Notes: generated by a model from the sequence alone, not told the origin. 64,000 bases of DNA from Actinocrispum wychmicini (GCF_004345645.1 NZ_SLWS01000002.1:558001-622000), one strand, 5' to 3'; positions 29,154 through 38,125 are shown, counted from the first letter of the stretch. Numbers and translations are program-made.

Positions 29154-30294
29154 GGTTCCTCCCAAGTAACAACCAGGTGCCGAAGATGACCACCGCCATG
29201 GTGGTGAAGTACGTGGTGGCGCTGATGCCGAGCAGGCCGCCGCCGAGTGCCGGGCCCAGGAAGAACCCCAGGTACCGAACCTCGGCCAGGCCGAAGTAGG
29301 CACCTTTGCGCCCGTTCGGCGCGAACGTGTGGATGGCCATGTCCGGCATGGGGAACAGCACCGCCTCGCCGACTGTCCACACCAGAACACCTACGAACGG
29401 CAACACCGCGCTGGCCGGCAACATCCGGAACAGCAGCAGCGCCAGGGCGAATCCGACGCAGCCGATGAAGGCCATCCTCGACGCGGACACCCGGCGGGCC
29501 AGGCGGGCGACCGGGAACTGCATGACGATGCCCAGCGCCGCGTTGACGGCGAGCAGAATCGAGAAGTACGTCACCGCGTCCGGTCCTCGCACGGACCTGA
29601 CGTACAGCGGCAGGATCGACTCGAACTGGGAGAACACCAGGAACAGCACGAACCCCGCCGCGATGATCCGCAACAACCGTCGGTCGTTCACCGCGTCCCG
29701 CAGCCGGCCGCGCTCGTCGCCCTCGTGCGCGTCGACCGACCGCAGACGAGCCAGATTTCGTTGCAGGAGCAGGAAATACCCGGCGAACACGACCGCGGGC
29801 ACACTGAAGATCAGCCGGCTGTCGACCGCGTACAGCACGGCGCCGAGCAGCGGGCCGACGACGGCGCCCAGGCACAGCGTGACGTACCTGATCCGGAACA
29901 CCGAGCCGTCCGTGCCGTCGGCCGCCACCGACATCAGTTTCTTCATCGACGGCTCGGTCAGCAGCCGTCCCACACCGAGCAGACCGGTCAGCGCGATCAC
30001 CAGCCCGACGTCGTGCACCATCGCCAACGCCAGCCCGGTCGCACAGTTGAGCAGCACGCCCGCCCGGATCAGGGCGACCGCGCCGAACCTGTCGGACAGC
30101 ATTCCGCCGACGAACCCGCCGAGCGAGGCGATCAGCGCGACACTGCCGACGACCGCGCCGATCGCCAGCCCGGACAACGTCGAGATCTCGGCGAGATAGA
30201 TACTGAGGAACGGCAAGGTCGCGAAGAACGCGACGCTGTTGAGGACACTGCCGGCGACCAACAGGCGCAGGACAGCGTCTCGGTACCAAGTCAT
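29086..30294 (-). CDS. MFS exporter
   Basis: 402 residues with about 12 hydrophobic helices (first at residues 9-35; late one at 360-385, TTYFTTMAVVIFGTWLLLG) and the MFS loop GGMLSDRFGAVALI. Start ATG at 30294 overlaps the previous stop (ATGA). Its C-terminal tail, about 20 charged residues, is encoded in DNA that also carries the ribosome-binding site and start of the next gene (68-base overlap). The probable cargo is the operon product. Confidence 0.88.
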   Translation of the reverse strand: MTWYRDAVLRLLVAGSVLNSVAFFATLPFLSIYLAEISTLSGLAIGAVVGSVALIASLGGFVGGMLSDRFGAVALIRAGVLLNCATGLALAMVHDVGLVIALTGLLGVGRLLTEPSMKKLMSVAADGTDGSVFRIRYVTLCLGAVVGPLLGAVLYAVDSRLIFSVPAVVFAGYFLLLQRNLARLRSVDAHEGDERGRLRDAVNDRRLLRIIAAGFVLFLVFSQFESILPLYVRSVRGPDAVTYFSILLAVNAALGIVMQFPVARLARRVSASRMAFIGCVGFALALLLFRMLPASAVLPFVGVLVWTVGEAVLFPMPDMAIHTFAPNGRKGAYFGLAEVRYLGFFLGPALGGGLLGISATTYFTTMAVVIFGTWLLLGRNHERTPDRPSNPTERDAVAPVAG

Positions 30295-30926
30295 CCGGAC
30301 TTTCTCCTCGCGGACGAGTAATCGGCCAACACCGCGTCGAACCGGTCTTCGACCAGCACGACGTCGTCGATCCGCCGCCGCCCTGGGCGGGTGCCGGCGA
30401 GCACCTGGCGGAGGTCGGCCGCGGCGTAGACCTGGTCGACCTGGGTCGGCACGTCGACACCGGAGGTGTTGACGAGGACAGCCCCCTTCGCCAGGCGTCG
30501 GGGCAGGCCGGTGGCCAGCGCGTCGGTCACCACGACGAAGCTGGCGCCGAACACGGCGTCCGAGATCTCGCCCGGGACAGCCACGTCGATGCCGTCCAGG
30601 TCGAGCTGGTCCTGGACACGTGCACCCAGATGTCCTTTGTGGACGGCAACGTGCACCACATCCGGCAGGTGCCGCGCGATCACGGACACACTGAGTTCGG
30701 CGGCCAGGCCGGAGCCGATGACACCGACGGTCACCGCACCGGGAACGAGCATCACGCGTCCCGCCAGCACGGCGAACGCGGCGGCACGCACCGCACGCGA
30801 CACCTCAGCAGGGAACGCACTTAGCGGTGTCGAGCACAGCTCGCCGGAGAGGACGTCGACCGGGTCGACATCGTCGAGCACACGCCACAGCTCGTCGACG
30901 GCGAACTGGGTGACCGGGCCGGCCAT
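30291..30926 (-). CDS. ornithine cyclodeaminase/mu-crystallin-like NAD(P)-binding protein
   Basis: 211 residues, shorter than the usual 310-350. The Rossmann fold is seen as VTVGVIGSGLAAELSVSVIA, and GASFVVVTDA plus KGAVLVNTSGVDVP match the later part of the ornithine cyclodeaminase/mu-crystallin family. The N-terminal catalytic half-domain is reduced to about 70 residues, so the classical ornithine-to-proline reaction is uncertain; an imine reductase or amino-acid dehydrogenase role is possible. ATG at 30926 is preferred over GTG 30929 because GGAGG stands 5 bases upstream. First gene of the operon. Confidence 0.7.
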   Translation of the reverse strand: MAGPVTQFAVDELWRVLDDVDPVDVLSGELCSTPLSAFPAEVSRAVRAAAFAVLAGRVMLVPGAVTVGVIGSGLAAELSVSVIARHLPDVVHVAVHKGHLGARVQDQLDLDGIDVAVPGEISDAVFGASFVVVTDALATGLPRRLAKGAVLVNTSGVDVPTQVDQVYAAADLRQVLAGTRPGRRRIDDVVLVEDRFDAVLADYSSARRKSG

Positions 30927-30969
30927 CACGCCCTCCTCGGCTTGTCTGGCAGCCCGGCCAACCTCCCGT

Positions 30970-31034
30970 GGCGCTCTCCTGAAGCTCTATCGATCCGCTA
31001 CTGGCCCATCGAGAGCGCCTGACCAGCGGATCGA
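30970..31034. repeat. two interleaved inverted repeats in a divergent promoter region
   Basis: GGCGCTCTC (30970-30978) pairs perfectly with 31011-31019, and TCGATCCGCT (30990-30999) pairs perfectly with 31025-31034. The arms alternate A-B-A'-B', so the two stems can form together only as a pseudoknot, or they are separate operators. They lie between the seven-gene operon and the small-peptide gene. Confidence 0.65.
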
Positions 31035-31085
31035 GGGCGGCGAGGCGTCCCATGTACGCATCACCCCGAGAACGCGGAGGACCCT

Positions 31086-31244
31086 ATGTCGATCACCCGG
31101 ACGCTCGTGAAGTTCCTGACCGGTTCGGCCATCGCGCTCGCGGCGTTCCTGGTCGTGTTCACGACAGCGCCGGGCACGGCCAGCGCGAGCGAGACGTCGT
31201 CGTGCGACGACATGCACTGGGTCCTGCCCTGCACCACGCCTTAA
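31086..31244 (+). CDS. small secreted two-cysteine peptide
   Basis: 52 residues, too short for most gene callers. ATG at 31086 follows GGAGG by 5 bases, a strong ribosome-binding site. Residues 1-34 are a typical signal peptide (basic MSITRTLVKF, hydrophobic ALAAFLVVF, small residues before ASA). The predicted mature part is only about 17-18 residues, SETSSCDDMHWVLPCTTP, with two Cys eight residues apart that could form one disulfide. It diverges from the seven-gene operon, and its stop overlaps the end of the convergent AfsR-like gene by 4 bases. I recognise no family. It may be a signal peptide, an effector, or a substrate for the neighbouring enzymes (inference). Confidence 0.7.
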   Translation: MSITRTLVKFLTGSAIALAAFLVVFTTAPGTASASETSSCDDMHWVLPCTTP

Positions 31245-34200
31245 GGGGTATCCACGGTTTCGCCGGTGAGCAGCGCGGTTCGCGTCCGCTCCAGGTGCGC
31301 GAGCCAGCGCTGGGTCTCCGGGGAGTCCATGGCCAGCAGGAGCTGCCGGGCCCGTTCGATGTCCGCCCTGGCCGCTTCCCGGTCGCCCGCGCTGGCGTGC
31401 ACCTCGGAGAGCAGCACCAGGGTCCGGGCCTCCCAGTGGGCCGATCCCAGGTCGGCGAACAGGTCGCCGGCCGCGGCGAGGTACGTGCCCGCGGCTGGGT
31501 CCGCGCCGCAGGCCAGCTCCAACTCGCCCAGCGCGTACAGGGTCTGGCCTTCGACCAGCCGCTCCCCCAGGCCCCTGGCCAGCGACAACGCGTGCACCAA
31601 CGTGGTCTTCGCGGTGTCGAGACGGCCTTCGCGATGACGGACGACACCCAGGCTGTACCGCACGTACGCCTCGCCGATCCGGTCGCCGATCTCCCGCACG
31701 ATCAGCAGCACCCGGTTCAGCGTGTGCCGCGCCAACTCTAGCTGGTCCGTGCCGGTGTACAGCTCGGCGAACCGGTACAGCACCTGGGCTTCGCCGCGCA
31801 GGCACCGCACGTCCAGGCAGATCGCCAACGCCTCGTCCAGCAGGCGCTTGGCGAGGGCGACGGCACCGACCTCGATGTGGTGGGAGGCGAGGCTGCGCAG
31901 GATCTGCGCCTCCCCCATCCGGTCGCCGACCAGCCGCATCATCGCCAACGCCTCGGTGTACTTCCGCAGCATCGCCGTGGTGTTGCCGCGCAACCCGTCC
32001 ACCAACGCGACGTTGCGCAGCACGAGCGCACATCCATGGGTGTCGTCGTCAGCGGTGAACATCTCGTGCGCGCGGGTGAAGCACTCTTCGGCTTCACTGA
32101 GCCGTTTCTGGAACATGTGCAGGGTGCCCAGCGAGTACGTCATCGCGGCCACACCCCGGCGGTTGCCGGCGGCCTCGGTGACGTCGAGCGCGATCTGGGT
32201 GACCTCGCGCCAGTCGTCGAAGTACCCCTTGGCCTCGAACAGGTCCACCGAGATCAACGCCAGGTCCCAGCACAGCTCGTGCAGCCCGGCCCGCGCCGAC
32301 TGGCAGACCGCGGTCACCACGGCGACGCGTTCGCTTTCCCACCACTCCATCGGGTTGGCGACCGCGTCGATGTCCGCCCAGTCCGCCGGCCGCCACCGCG
32401 GCGCGGTCCCGTGCAGGATCGTGTAGTCGCCGCCGTAGTCCTTGCGGTGCATCCTCTCCGCGAGCGCGAGCCACGCGCCGCACACCCGGCCGAGCGCCTC
32501 GTCACGTTCCGTCGCGGTTTCGGTCGCCACCAGCTGTTCCCAGGCGAACACGCGGACAAGGTCGTGGTACCGGTAGCGCAGCCGGGGGCTTCCGGGGTAC
32601 TCGACCGTGTCGAGGACCTGGGCGTCGACCAGGTCCTCCAGCACGTCCTCGGCCCGGTCGAGCGTGGTGTCCAGCAGCGCGGCGGCCGTCCAGGCGGGCG
32701 AGTCGGGCGCGCGCAGCAACGCGAACAGCCGGAACAGCCGTTGCGCGGGTTTGCTCAGCATCCGGTACGTCAGGCCGATGTTGGCCCGCAGCTCCAGGCC
32801 GTGATGGGAGAACTCGTCGAGCAGCCGGGCCTCGTCGGCCAGCCGCCGGACCAGGAAGTCGAGCCGCCAGTGCGGTTTCGCGGCCAGCCGGGCGCCCGCG
32901 ACCCGCAACGCCAGCGGCAGCCCGCCGCAGCGGTTGACCAGCTCGTTCGCCGCCGCCGGCTCGGCCCGGACCCGGTCGCGGCCGATGATCCGGTCGAGCA
33001 GGTCGAGCGACTGGCCGACGTCGAACACGGTCACGCCGATCCAGGACGCGCCGGACAGCCCGCTCAGCCGGGCCCGGCTGGTGACGATCACGGCACAGGT
33101 CGCGCTGCCCGGCAGCAACGGCGTGACCTGCTCCTCGCCGGTGGCGTCGTCCAGCACGACCAGCACGCGTCGGCCGGCGAGTTTGCTGCGGTAGAGGTCC
33201 TCGCGTTCGCGCGGGTCGTCCGGGATCGTGGAGCCGGAAACCCCAAGGGCGCGTAGGAAACGCGCGAGCACTCCGACGACCGGGTCCTCGCCCGCCGCGG
33301 TGAGGTCGGCGTACAGGTGGCCGTCCGGGAAGTCGTCGCCGACCTCGTGCGCGACCCGGATCGCGAGGCTCGACTTGCCCACGCCGCCCTTGCCGGAGAT
33401 GGCGACGATCCTGAGCGCGTACTGCTCGCCCGCGCCGCCGAGCCGGTTCTTGATCTCGGCGATGTCCGCGTCCCGGCCGGTGAAGTCGGCGATGCTGGCC
33501 GGCAGCTGACGCGGCACGACCAGCAGCCGCACGGCGGATTCCTCCGGCGGTTCACGGCTTTTCGCCGGCGCGGCCAGGGTGCCGTCCTGGTTGAGGATCG
33601 CGTGTTCCAGGTCCTGCAGCTCCTGGCCGAGCTCGATGCCCATCTCGGTGACGAGCATGGTCCGCGCGCGCCGGCACACCTCCAACGCCTCGGCCTGCCG
33701 CCCGGAGCGGTACAGCGCGAGCATCAACAGGCCGTAGAGCCGTTCGCGCAGCGGATGTTCATCCACAAAGGACCGTAACTCGCCGATGATCCGCTCGTGC
33801 CGGCCGAGCGCCAGGTCGAGCCGCGCGCACTCCTCCAGCGCGGCGAGCCGGCGCTCCTCCAACAACGCGGCCCCGCGTTGGACGAGATCGCTGGGAACAC
33901 CGGCGAGCGCGGGCCCACGCCACAGCCCCAGCGCGGTCCGCAGCGTGGCCGCGGCCTGGTCGAGCCGCCCGGCGTCGGCCTGGTCCCGGGCCTGGCCGAG
34001 CAGGGTGGCGAACACCTCGGTGTCCAGGTCGTCGCCGGTGATCTCCAGCAGGTACCCGGCCGGCCGGGTCCGGATGTACGTGCTGGCGCCGATCAGCTTG
34101 CGCAACGCGGACACGCACGTCTGGATCTGCGCCCGCGCGGTCGACGGCGGTGACGTGTCCCAGATGGCGTCGACGAGCTGGTCGACCGTGGTGACCCGGT

Positions 34201-34306
34201 TGGCGTTCAACGCGAGCATCGCCAGCACGACGCGCTGCCGTGGGCCGCCGACGTCCACCGTGAGCCGGTCCACGACCAGCTCGAGCGGACCCAGCAGCCT
34301 CAACAC
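31241..34306 (-). CDS. AfsR-like regulator (SARP domain, NB-ARC, TPR)
   Basis: 1021 residues with the full large-SARP layout: OmpR-like winged helix (residues about 1-95, NRVTTVDQLVDAIW), activation domain to about 245 ([31 protein letters not shown]), NB-ARC with Walker A ISGKGGVGKSSLAIR near residue 300 and GGLPLALRVAG, and TPR-type helical repeats in the last 400 residues (VRYSLGVVRHREGRLDTAKT). Such proteins integrate nucleotide and phosphorylation signals and activate biosynthetic genes. GTG at 34306 begins VLRLLGPLELV, the usual SARP N terminus. Its position between the unknown operon and the StrR-like gene makes it a probable pathway regulator. Confidence 0.92.
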   Translation of the reverse strand: MLRLLGPLELVVDRLTVDVGGPRQRVVLAMLALNANRVTTVDQLVDAIWDTSPPSTARAQIQTCVSALRKLIGASTYIRTRPAGYLLEITGDDLDTEVFATLLGQARDQADAGRLDQAAATLRTALGLWRGPALAGVPSDLVQRGAALLEERRLAALEECARLDLALGRHERIIGELRSFVDEHPLRERLYGLLMLALYRSGRQAEALEVCRRARTMLVTEMGIELGQELQDLEHAILNQDGTLAAPAKSREPPEESAVRLLVVPRQLPASIADFTGRDADIAEIKNRLGGAGEQYALRIVAISGKGGVGKSSLAIRVAHEVGDDFPDGHLYADLTAAGEDPVVGVLARFLRALGVSGSTIPDDPREREDLYRSKLAGRRVLVVLDDATGEEQVTPLLPGSATCAVIVTSRARLSGLSGASWIGVTVFDVGQSLDLLDRIIGRDRVRAEPAAANELVNRCGGLPLALRVAGARLAAKPHWRLDFLVRRLADEARLLDEFSHHGLELRANIGLTYRMLSKPAQRLFRLFALLRAPDSPAWTAAALLDTTLDRAEDVLEDLVDAQVLDTVEYPGSPRLRYRYHDLVRVFAWEQLVATETATERDEALGRVCGAWLALAERMHRKDYGGDYTILHGTAPRWRPADWADIDAVANPMEWWESERVAVVTAVCQSARAGLHELCWDLALISVDLFEAKGYFDDWREVTQIALDVTEAAGNRRGVAAMTYSLGTLHMFQKRLSEAEECFTRAHEMFTADDDTHGCALVLRNVALVDGLRGNTTAMLRKYTEALAMMRLVGDRMGEAQILRSLASHHIEVGAVALAKRLLDEALAICLDVRCLRGEAQVLYRFAELYTGTDQLELARHTLNRVLLIVREIGDRIGEAYVRYSLGVVRHREGRLDTAKTTLVHALSLARGLGERLVEGQTLYALGELELACGADPAAGTYLAAAGDLFADLGSAHWEARTLVLLSEVHASAGDREAARADIERARQLLLAMDSPETQRWLAHLERTRTALLTGETVDTP

Positions 34307-34481
34307 GCTCGGTCATCCCCTACCGTCAGTGACGGCGCTCTGCACCGCCGCCAGCTGGGAAAACATCGTAAGCGGTATTTCGGCAGGGCAGCGGGCACCG
34401 ATCAGCGGTTGGACAGTGCCCGCAGGCGGATCCGGGCCGGGGATGCCCACGTCCGCGAACGCAGGCACCCCCGGCGGCGGG

Positions 34482-35453
34482 CTATCGAGGTGTCTTGCGG
34501 TACCGCTCCAGGTACACGGCCAGTTCCGTCCAGGCGTCGCTGTTCTGCCGGGCCAGGCGCGCGATGGCCTGCTTGGAGTGGGCGGGGATGTTGTCCGCGT
34601 GCTCCTTCCACATCTCCAGGCCGGCCGTGTGCGTGTCCAGCCACCTGAGCAGGGCCCGGCCGATCTCGGTGAACCGCAGGGACGGGTCCTTCTTCAGGTC
34701 CTGCAGCACGATTCCGGAGTCCACCACCGAGGGCATCTCCCGGTCGAGCGGGGAGCGCGGCGCCGGGTACTTCCTCGACACCGCTGACTTGCCGTCCGGA
34801 ACCGGGCTCAACCCGTCCCGCAAACGGTTGCGAACGTCCAACGCGGTGGCCGGCGAGACACCGGCGGCCCGCGCGATCTCCCGGACGGACGCTTTCGGCC
34901 GGTCCTTGATGAACTCGCTGGCGCGCAACCGGCCGGAGGTGCGGTCGGTCGGCCGAACCTTGCCGTCCCGGCCGACCCGGGTGTTGTTCGGCTGTTCCCC
35001 GTGTTCAGTTGAACGGCGGCGGATCCCGCCGACGGTGGACGCGGCCAGCCCGGTCACCGCGGCGATCCGCCGATCGGACCACTGCGGCCGGGCGACCACG
35101 ATTCGGGTCGCGGCCGCGGTTCGGTCGGCCAACGACAACGGCAAGCCGTGCGCGATGTTCGTCTCCACCGCGATGATGAAGGCGTCATCGTCGTCGCCTT
35201 CGTAGAACCGGACCAGGATCTCGTTTTCACCGCGCAACGCGGCGGCGCGTACACGATGCATTCCATCGATGACGCGCATGGTCGAGCGATGTACGACAAT
35301 GGGTGGCAGAACCGCCTCTGACGCGGCCAGTATCCGAGCGTGTTCCTGACTCTCCCCGCACAACCGGGGTGAGTCGGCGGGCAGCAGCGAGTCGATCAGC
35401 ACCCGCTCCTCGGAACAGTCGGTCCAGCTTGCCACCCCTCCGTGGTGTGACAT
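34482..35453 (-). CDS. StrR-like pathway-specific activator (ParB/HTH family)
   Basis: 323 residues. The N-terminal half has the ParB-like/StrR pattern: LIDSLLPADSPRLCGESQEH, LPPIVVHRSTMRVIDGMHR, IAVETNIAHGLPLSLADR, followed by helix-turn-helix WSDRRIAAVTGLAASTVGGI. StrR, NovG and related proteins activate antibiotic operons through palindromic sites. A second HTH-like stretch (KASVREIARAAGVSPATALD) follows. ATG at 35453 is preferred for its GGGGGGAAGGA upstream; GTG at 35513 is an alternative. It precedes the AfsR-like gene by 175 bases on the same strand. No perfect StrR-type palindrome was found by eye near the local operons. Confidence 0.88.
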   Translation of the reverse strand: MSHHGGVASWTDCSEERVLIDSLLPADSPRLCGESQEHARILAASEAVLPPIVVHRSTMRVIDGMHRVRAAALRGENEILVRFYEGDDDDAFIIAVETNIAHGLPLSLADRTAAATRIVVARPQWSDRRIAAVTGLAASTVGGIRRRSTEHGEQPNNTRVGRDGKVRPTDRTSGRLRASEFIKDRPKASVREIARAAGVSPATALDVRNRLRDGLSPVPDGKSAVSRKYPAPRSPLDREMPSVVDSGIVLQDLKKDPSLRFTEIGRALLRWLDTHTAGLEMWKEHADNIPAHSKQAIARLARQNSDAWTELAVYLERYRKTPR

Positions 35454-35891
35454 TGTTATGGAATCCTTCCCCCCAGGAATGATCCGCTTGTATGTCTTGG
35501 TCGGCTGAAACACCAGTGGCCCCCCGGCCGCAAGGTGTGTGGACCTGTGATCACCCCCAGCGATTCGCTACGTCACAGTGCGCACCCGACAGTAGCGAGT
35601 CAAGACAGGCATCTGTCAACAAACGCGAACATATCTCGCCTGGTACGCCCCGGTGCGCGGGGCTACTCCGAACGGCGGCCGAGCGCCCTGTTCGGTCAGC
35701 TCGTGGCCGGGAGCGTCCTCCCTCCGGGTGAACTTGATCACCTGCCGCCGGGCTGTCCACAAAGGAGTACAACAGTGTTTTCCGTCCGCGATAGCCTGTC
35801 CATCCGCACAGGTCCGGCCAAACTGCCGATACCAAAGCGGATGACCCGATGTTTGAATGTCCTGTCTCATTCGAACAGCGAAGGGGGATCC
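35454..35891. other. divergent promoter region of the StrR-like and M6-protease genes
   Basis: About 440 bases. It must contain promoters in both directions. An in-frame GTG at 35775, preceded by AAAGGAG, could add 39 residues to the protease, but the best signal peptide starts at 35892. No other gene is convincing. Confidence 0.5.
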
Positions 35892-38084
35892 ATGGCCCGC
35901 AGCCGCCGAGCAGCAGCCGCAGCCATCCTCGTCCTGCCCCTCGTGGTCGCGCTCCCGGCGACCCACGCCGCGGCGGCGCCGGACAGACCGGTGACCAGTG
36001 ACACCAGGGAGATGGTTCGCAAGAACTTCACCCTGGAGGGCAAGCCCGTTGAGGGACAGTACAGGTATCAGCCGAACAGTCCCAAGGCGAAAACCGCCCT
36101 GGCGCCCTCGGCGACACCGCCGGTGGGCACCGTCCGGCAGTGGCTCGGGTCCGACGACGTCCAGCAGAAGGACTACCGCAAGGACTACACACTGCGCGGG
36201 GTCGGCAAGAAGATCGAGGTGTGGGTCGCCAACGACCGCGCCTTCCCGGCCGGCGACTGCCGTGCGCAGATCCCCGGCACGACCGACGTCACCGACGCGC
36301 AGGTCAACGAACTCATCAGCGAGTTCGACAACAACATCTACCCCAAGGAGACCGCGGCCTTCTCCACGCCGCCGGGCCGGGACGGGACGCACGCGATCCT
36401 GAAGCCGGACGCGAACGGCAACGGCGGCGTCTACACCGGCGACGGTGACAAGACCGTCACGCTGGTCGACAACATCCGGGACGACAACTACTACAACTTC
36501 CCGGCCCGCCCGACGTACACCGCCGGGTTCTTCTCCCAGGGCTACGACGAGTTGTTCGACCGCAACGTGATGAACATCGACGTCTTCGACTGGGCACACC
36601 GGACCACGGCCACCCCGCCGAACCAGCCGACCAGCGACCTGTGCACCAGCCGCCCGGCCAAGCCGTGGTCCTACGAGGGCACGTTCGCGCACGAGTGGCA
36701 GCACCTGCTGCACTCGTACACCGACCCCTTCGAGGGCCTGTGGATGAACGAGGGCCTGTCGGACTTCGCGATGAACATGGTCGGCTACTCCAACGGCCTG
36801 AACACGATCAACGACCCGGGCTCGGACGGCCACCTGATGTGCTTCCAGGGCTGGACGACCGTGCAGACGCCGAACAACCCGAACCCGCGGGACTGCGGCG
36901 GCGCGGAGAACTCGTTGAACCTGTGGGGCGAGTCGAGCAACCCGAACGCCGTCCTGGCCGACTACGGCAACGCCTACCAGTTCATGCTGTACCTGCACGA
37001 CCGGTTCGGCGACGACATCATGTCCCGCCTGCACCGGGACGGCAAGCTGCAGGGCCTGGCCAGCCTGCAGGCCCAGTTGGCGGCCGAGGGCGAGAACGAC
37101 ATGTACAAGGTCATCCACGACTACCAGTCCAGTGTGCTGCTGGACAAGATCGTGGGTGAGCGCGGCGGGATCATGCTCGGTGTGCCGAAGTCGCGGGTCA
37201 CGTCGAAGAGCGTCCGGTCCACGGTGAACCTGGCCAACCCGACGTCGTACGCCACCCCGGGCGCCGGCCCGAACGGCGCGGACTTCGTGCAGCTGCGTGG
37301 TCCTAACGGGACTGTCCTGCGTGGATGCGACCTGCGCTCGATCACGTTCGAGGGTGTCCGCACCCTGCCGCCGCTGCCGCTGACGTGGTCGCTGGTCACC
37401 AACGACCCGGACCGGCCGGGCAACTCCGTGCTGTGGTCGGGCAACAGCAGCAACCTGAACGCCACCGCGGTGACGTCCGTGGCGGTGCCGACGACCGACC
37501 CGACCCTGCGTTTCCAGGCCAAGTACGGCGCCGAGTTCGGGTTCGACTACGCCTACGTCGTGGTCTCCACCGACGGCGGCGCGACCTACACGGCCGTCAA
37601 GGGCGACAAGACCGGGGACGCGCCGCTCGGGCCGGGCCTGAACGGCACGACCAACGGGTTCGAACCGCACACGTTCGACCTGTCGGCGTACGCCGGGAAG
37701 ACCGTCCTGCTCGGCTTCAAGTACGTCAGTGACGCCGGCACCAACGAGGGCGGTTTCAAGGTCGACGACGTGACGATCGGCGGCACCCAGGTCAGCGACG
37801 GCACCAGCCTGGCGTCGTTCAAGTCCCCGACCCAGATCAAGCCGGCCGACGTGCACAACTGGAACGTCCGCCTGATCGGCATCGACGAGAACCACTCGGT
37901 GGCCCTGCAGCTGGACTTCAACGGCAAGCCGTCGCTGAAGCTCAACCCGTTGCAGGTGGCGTTGCTGTCGGTGTTCCCGAAGGTGGTCGCGGTGGTCGCC
38001 TACGACGAGCCGACCGAGACGATCAACCAGTACGCGTCCTACACCCTGAAAGTGAACGGCGTCACCCAACCCGGCGGCGCGTGA
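35892..38084 (+). CDS. secreted M6-type (immune inhibitor A-like) metalloprotease
   Basis: 730 residues. Signal peptide RRAAAAAILVLPLVVALPAT, then an Ala-rich cleavage region. The zinc-binding motif is HEWQH in TFAHEWQHLLHSYTD, with the downstream Glu in GLWMNEGLSDFAM. This fits immune-inhibitor-A-like peptidases of actinomycetes, which degrade extracellular proteins. The C-terminal third holds beta-rich repeats (YVVVSTDGGATYTAVKGDK, VLLGFKYVSDAGTNEGGFKV) of the kind that accompany these proteases. ATG at 35892 follows GAAGGGGG. The gene ends at a strong palindromic terminator shared with nrdB. Confidence 0.87.
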   Translation: MARSRRAAAAAILVLPLVVALPATHAAAAPDRPVTSDTREMVRKNFTLEGKPVEGQYRYQPNSPKAKTALAPSATPPVGTVRQWLGSDDVQQKDYRKDYTLRGVGKKIEVWVANDRAFPAGDCRAQIPGTTDVTDAQVNELISEFDNNIYPKETAAFSTPPGRDGTHAILKPDANGNGGVYTGDGDKTVTLVDNIRDDNYYNFPARPTYTAGFFSQGYDELFDRNVMNIDVFDWAHRTTATPPNQPTSDLCTSRPAKPWSYEGTFAHEWQHLLHSYTDPFEGLWMNEGLSDFAMNMVGYSNGLNTINDPGSDGHLMCFQGWTTVQTPNNPNPRDCGGAENSLNLWGESSNPNAVLADYGNAYQFMLYLHDRFGDDIMSRLHRDGKLQGLASLQAQLAAEGENDMYKVIHDYQSSVLLDKIVGERGGIMLGVPKSRVTSKSVRSTVNLANPTSYATPGAGPNGADFVQLRGPNGTVLRGCDLRSITFEGVRTLPPLPLTWSLVTNDPDRPGNSVLWSGNSSNLNATAVTSVAVPTTDPTLRFQAKYGAEFGFDYAYVVVSTDGGATYTAVKGDKTGDAPLGPGLNGTTNGFEPHTFDLSAYAGKTVLLGFKYVSDAGTNEGGFKVDDVTIGGTQVSDGTSLASFKSPTQIKPADVHNWNVRLIGIDENHSVALQLDFNGKPSLKLNPLQVALLSVFPKVVAVVAYDEPTETINQYASYTLKVNGVTQPGGA

Positions 38085-38090
38085 GACCGA

Positions 38091-38118
38091 GCTGGCCCCG
38101 CCCGCGGGCGGGGCCAGC
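38091..38118. terminator. bidirectional terminator palindrome
   Basis: A perfect 28-base palindrome (half GCTGGCCCCGCCCG), folding into a very stable GC hairpin between the convergent protease (stop 38084) and nrdB (stop 38126). Confidence 0.85.
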
Positions 38119-38125
38119 CCCCACG

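Noticed and set aside
35775..35891. GTG start at 35775 for the M6 protease
   Set aside because: It has AAAGGAG nearby, but the signal peptide begins at 35892, which has its own good site; kept as an alternative only.
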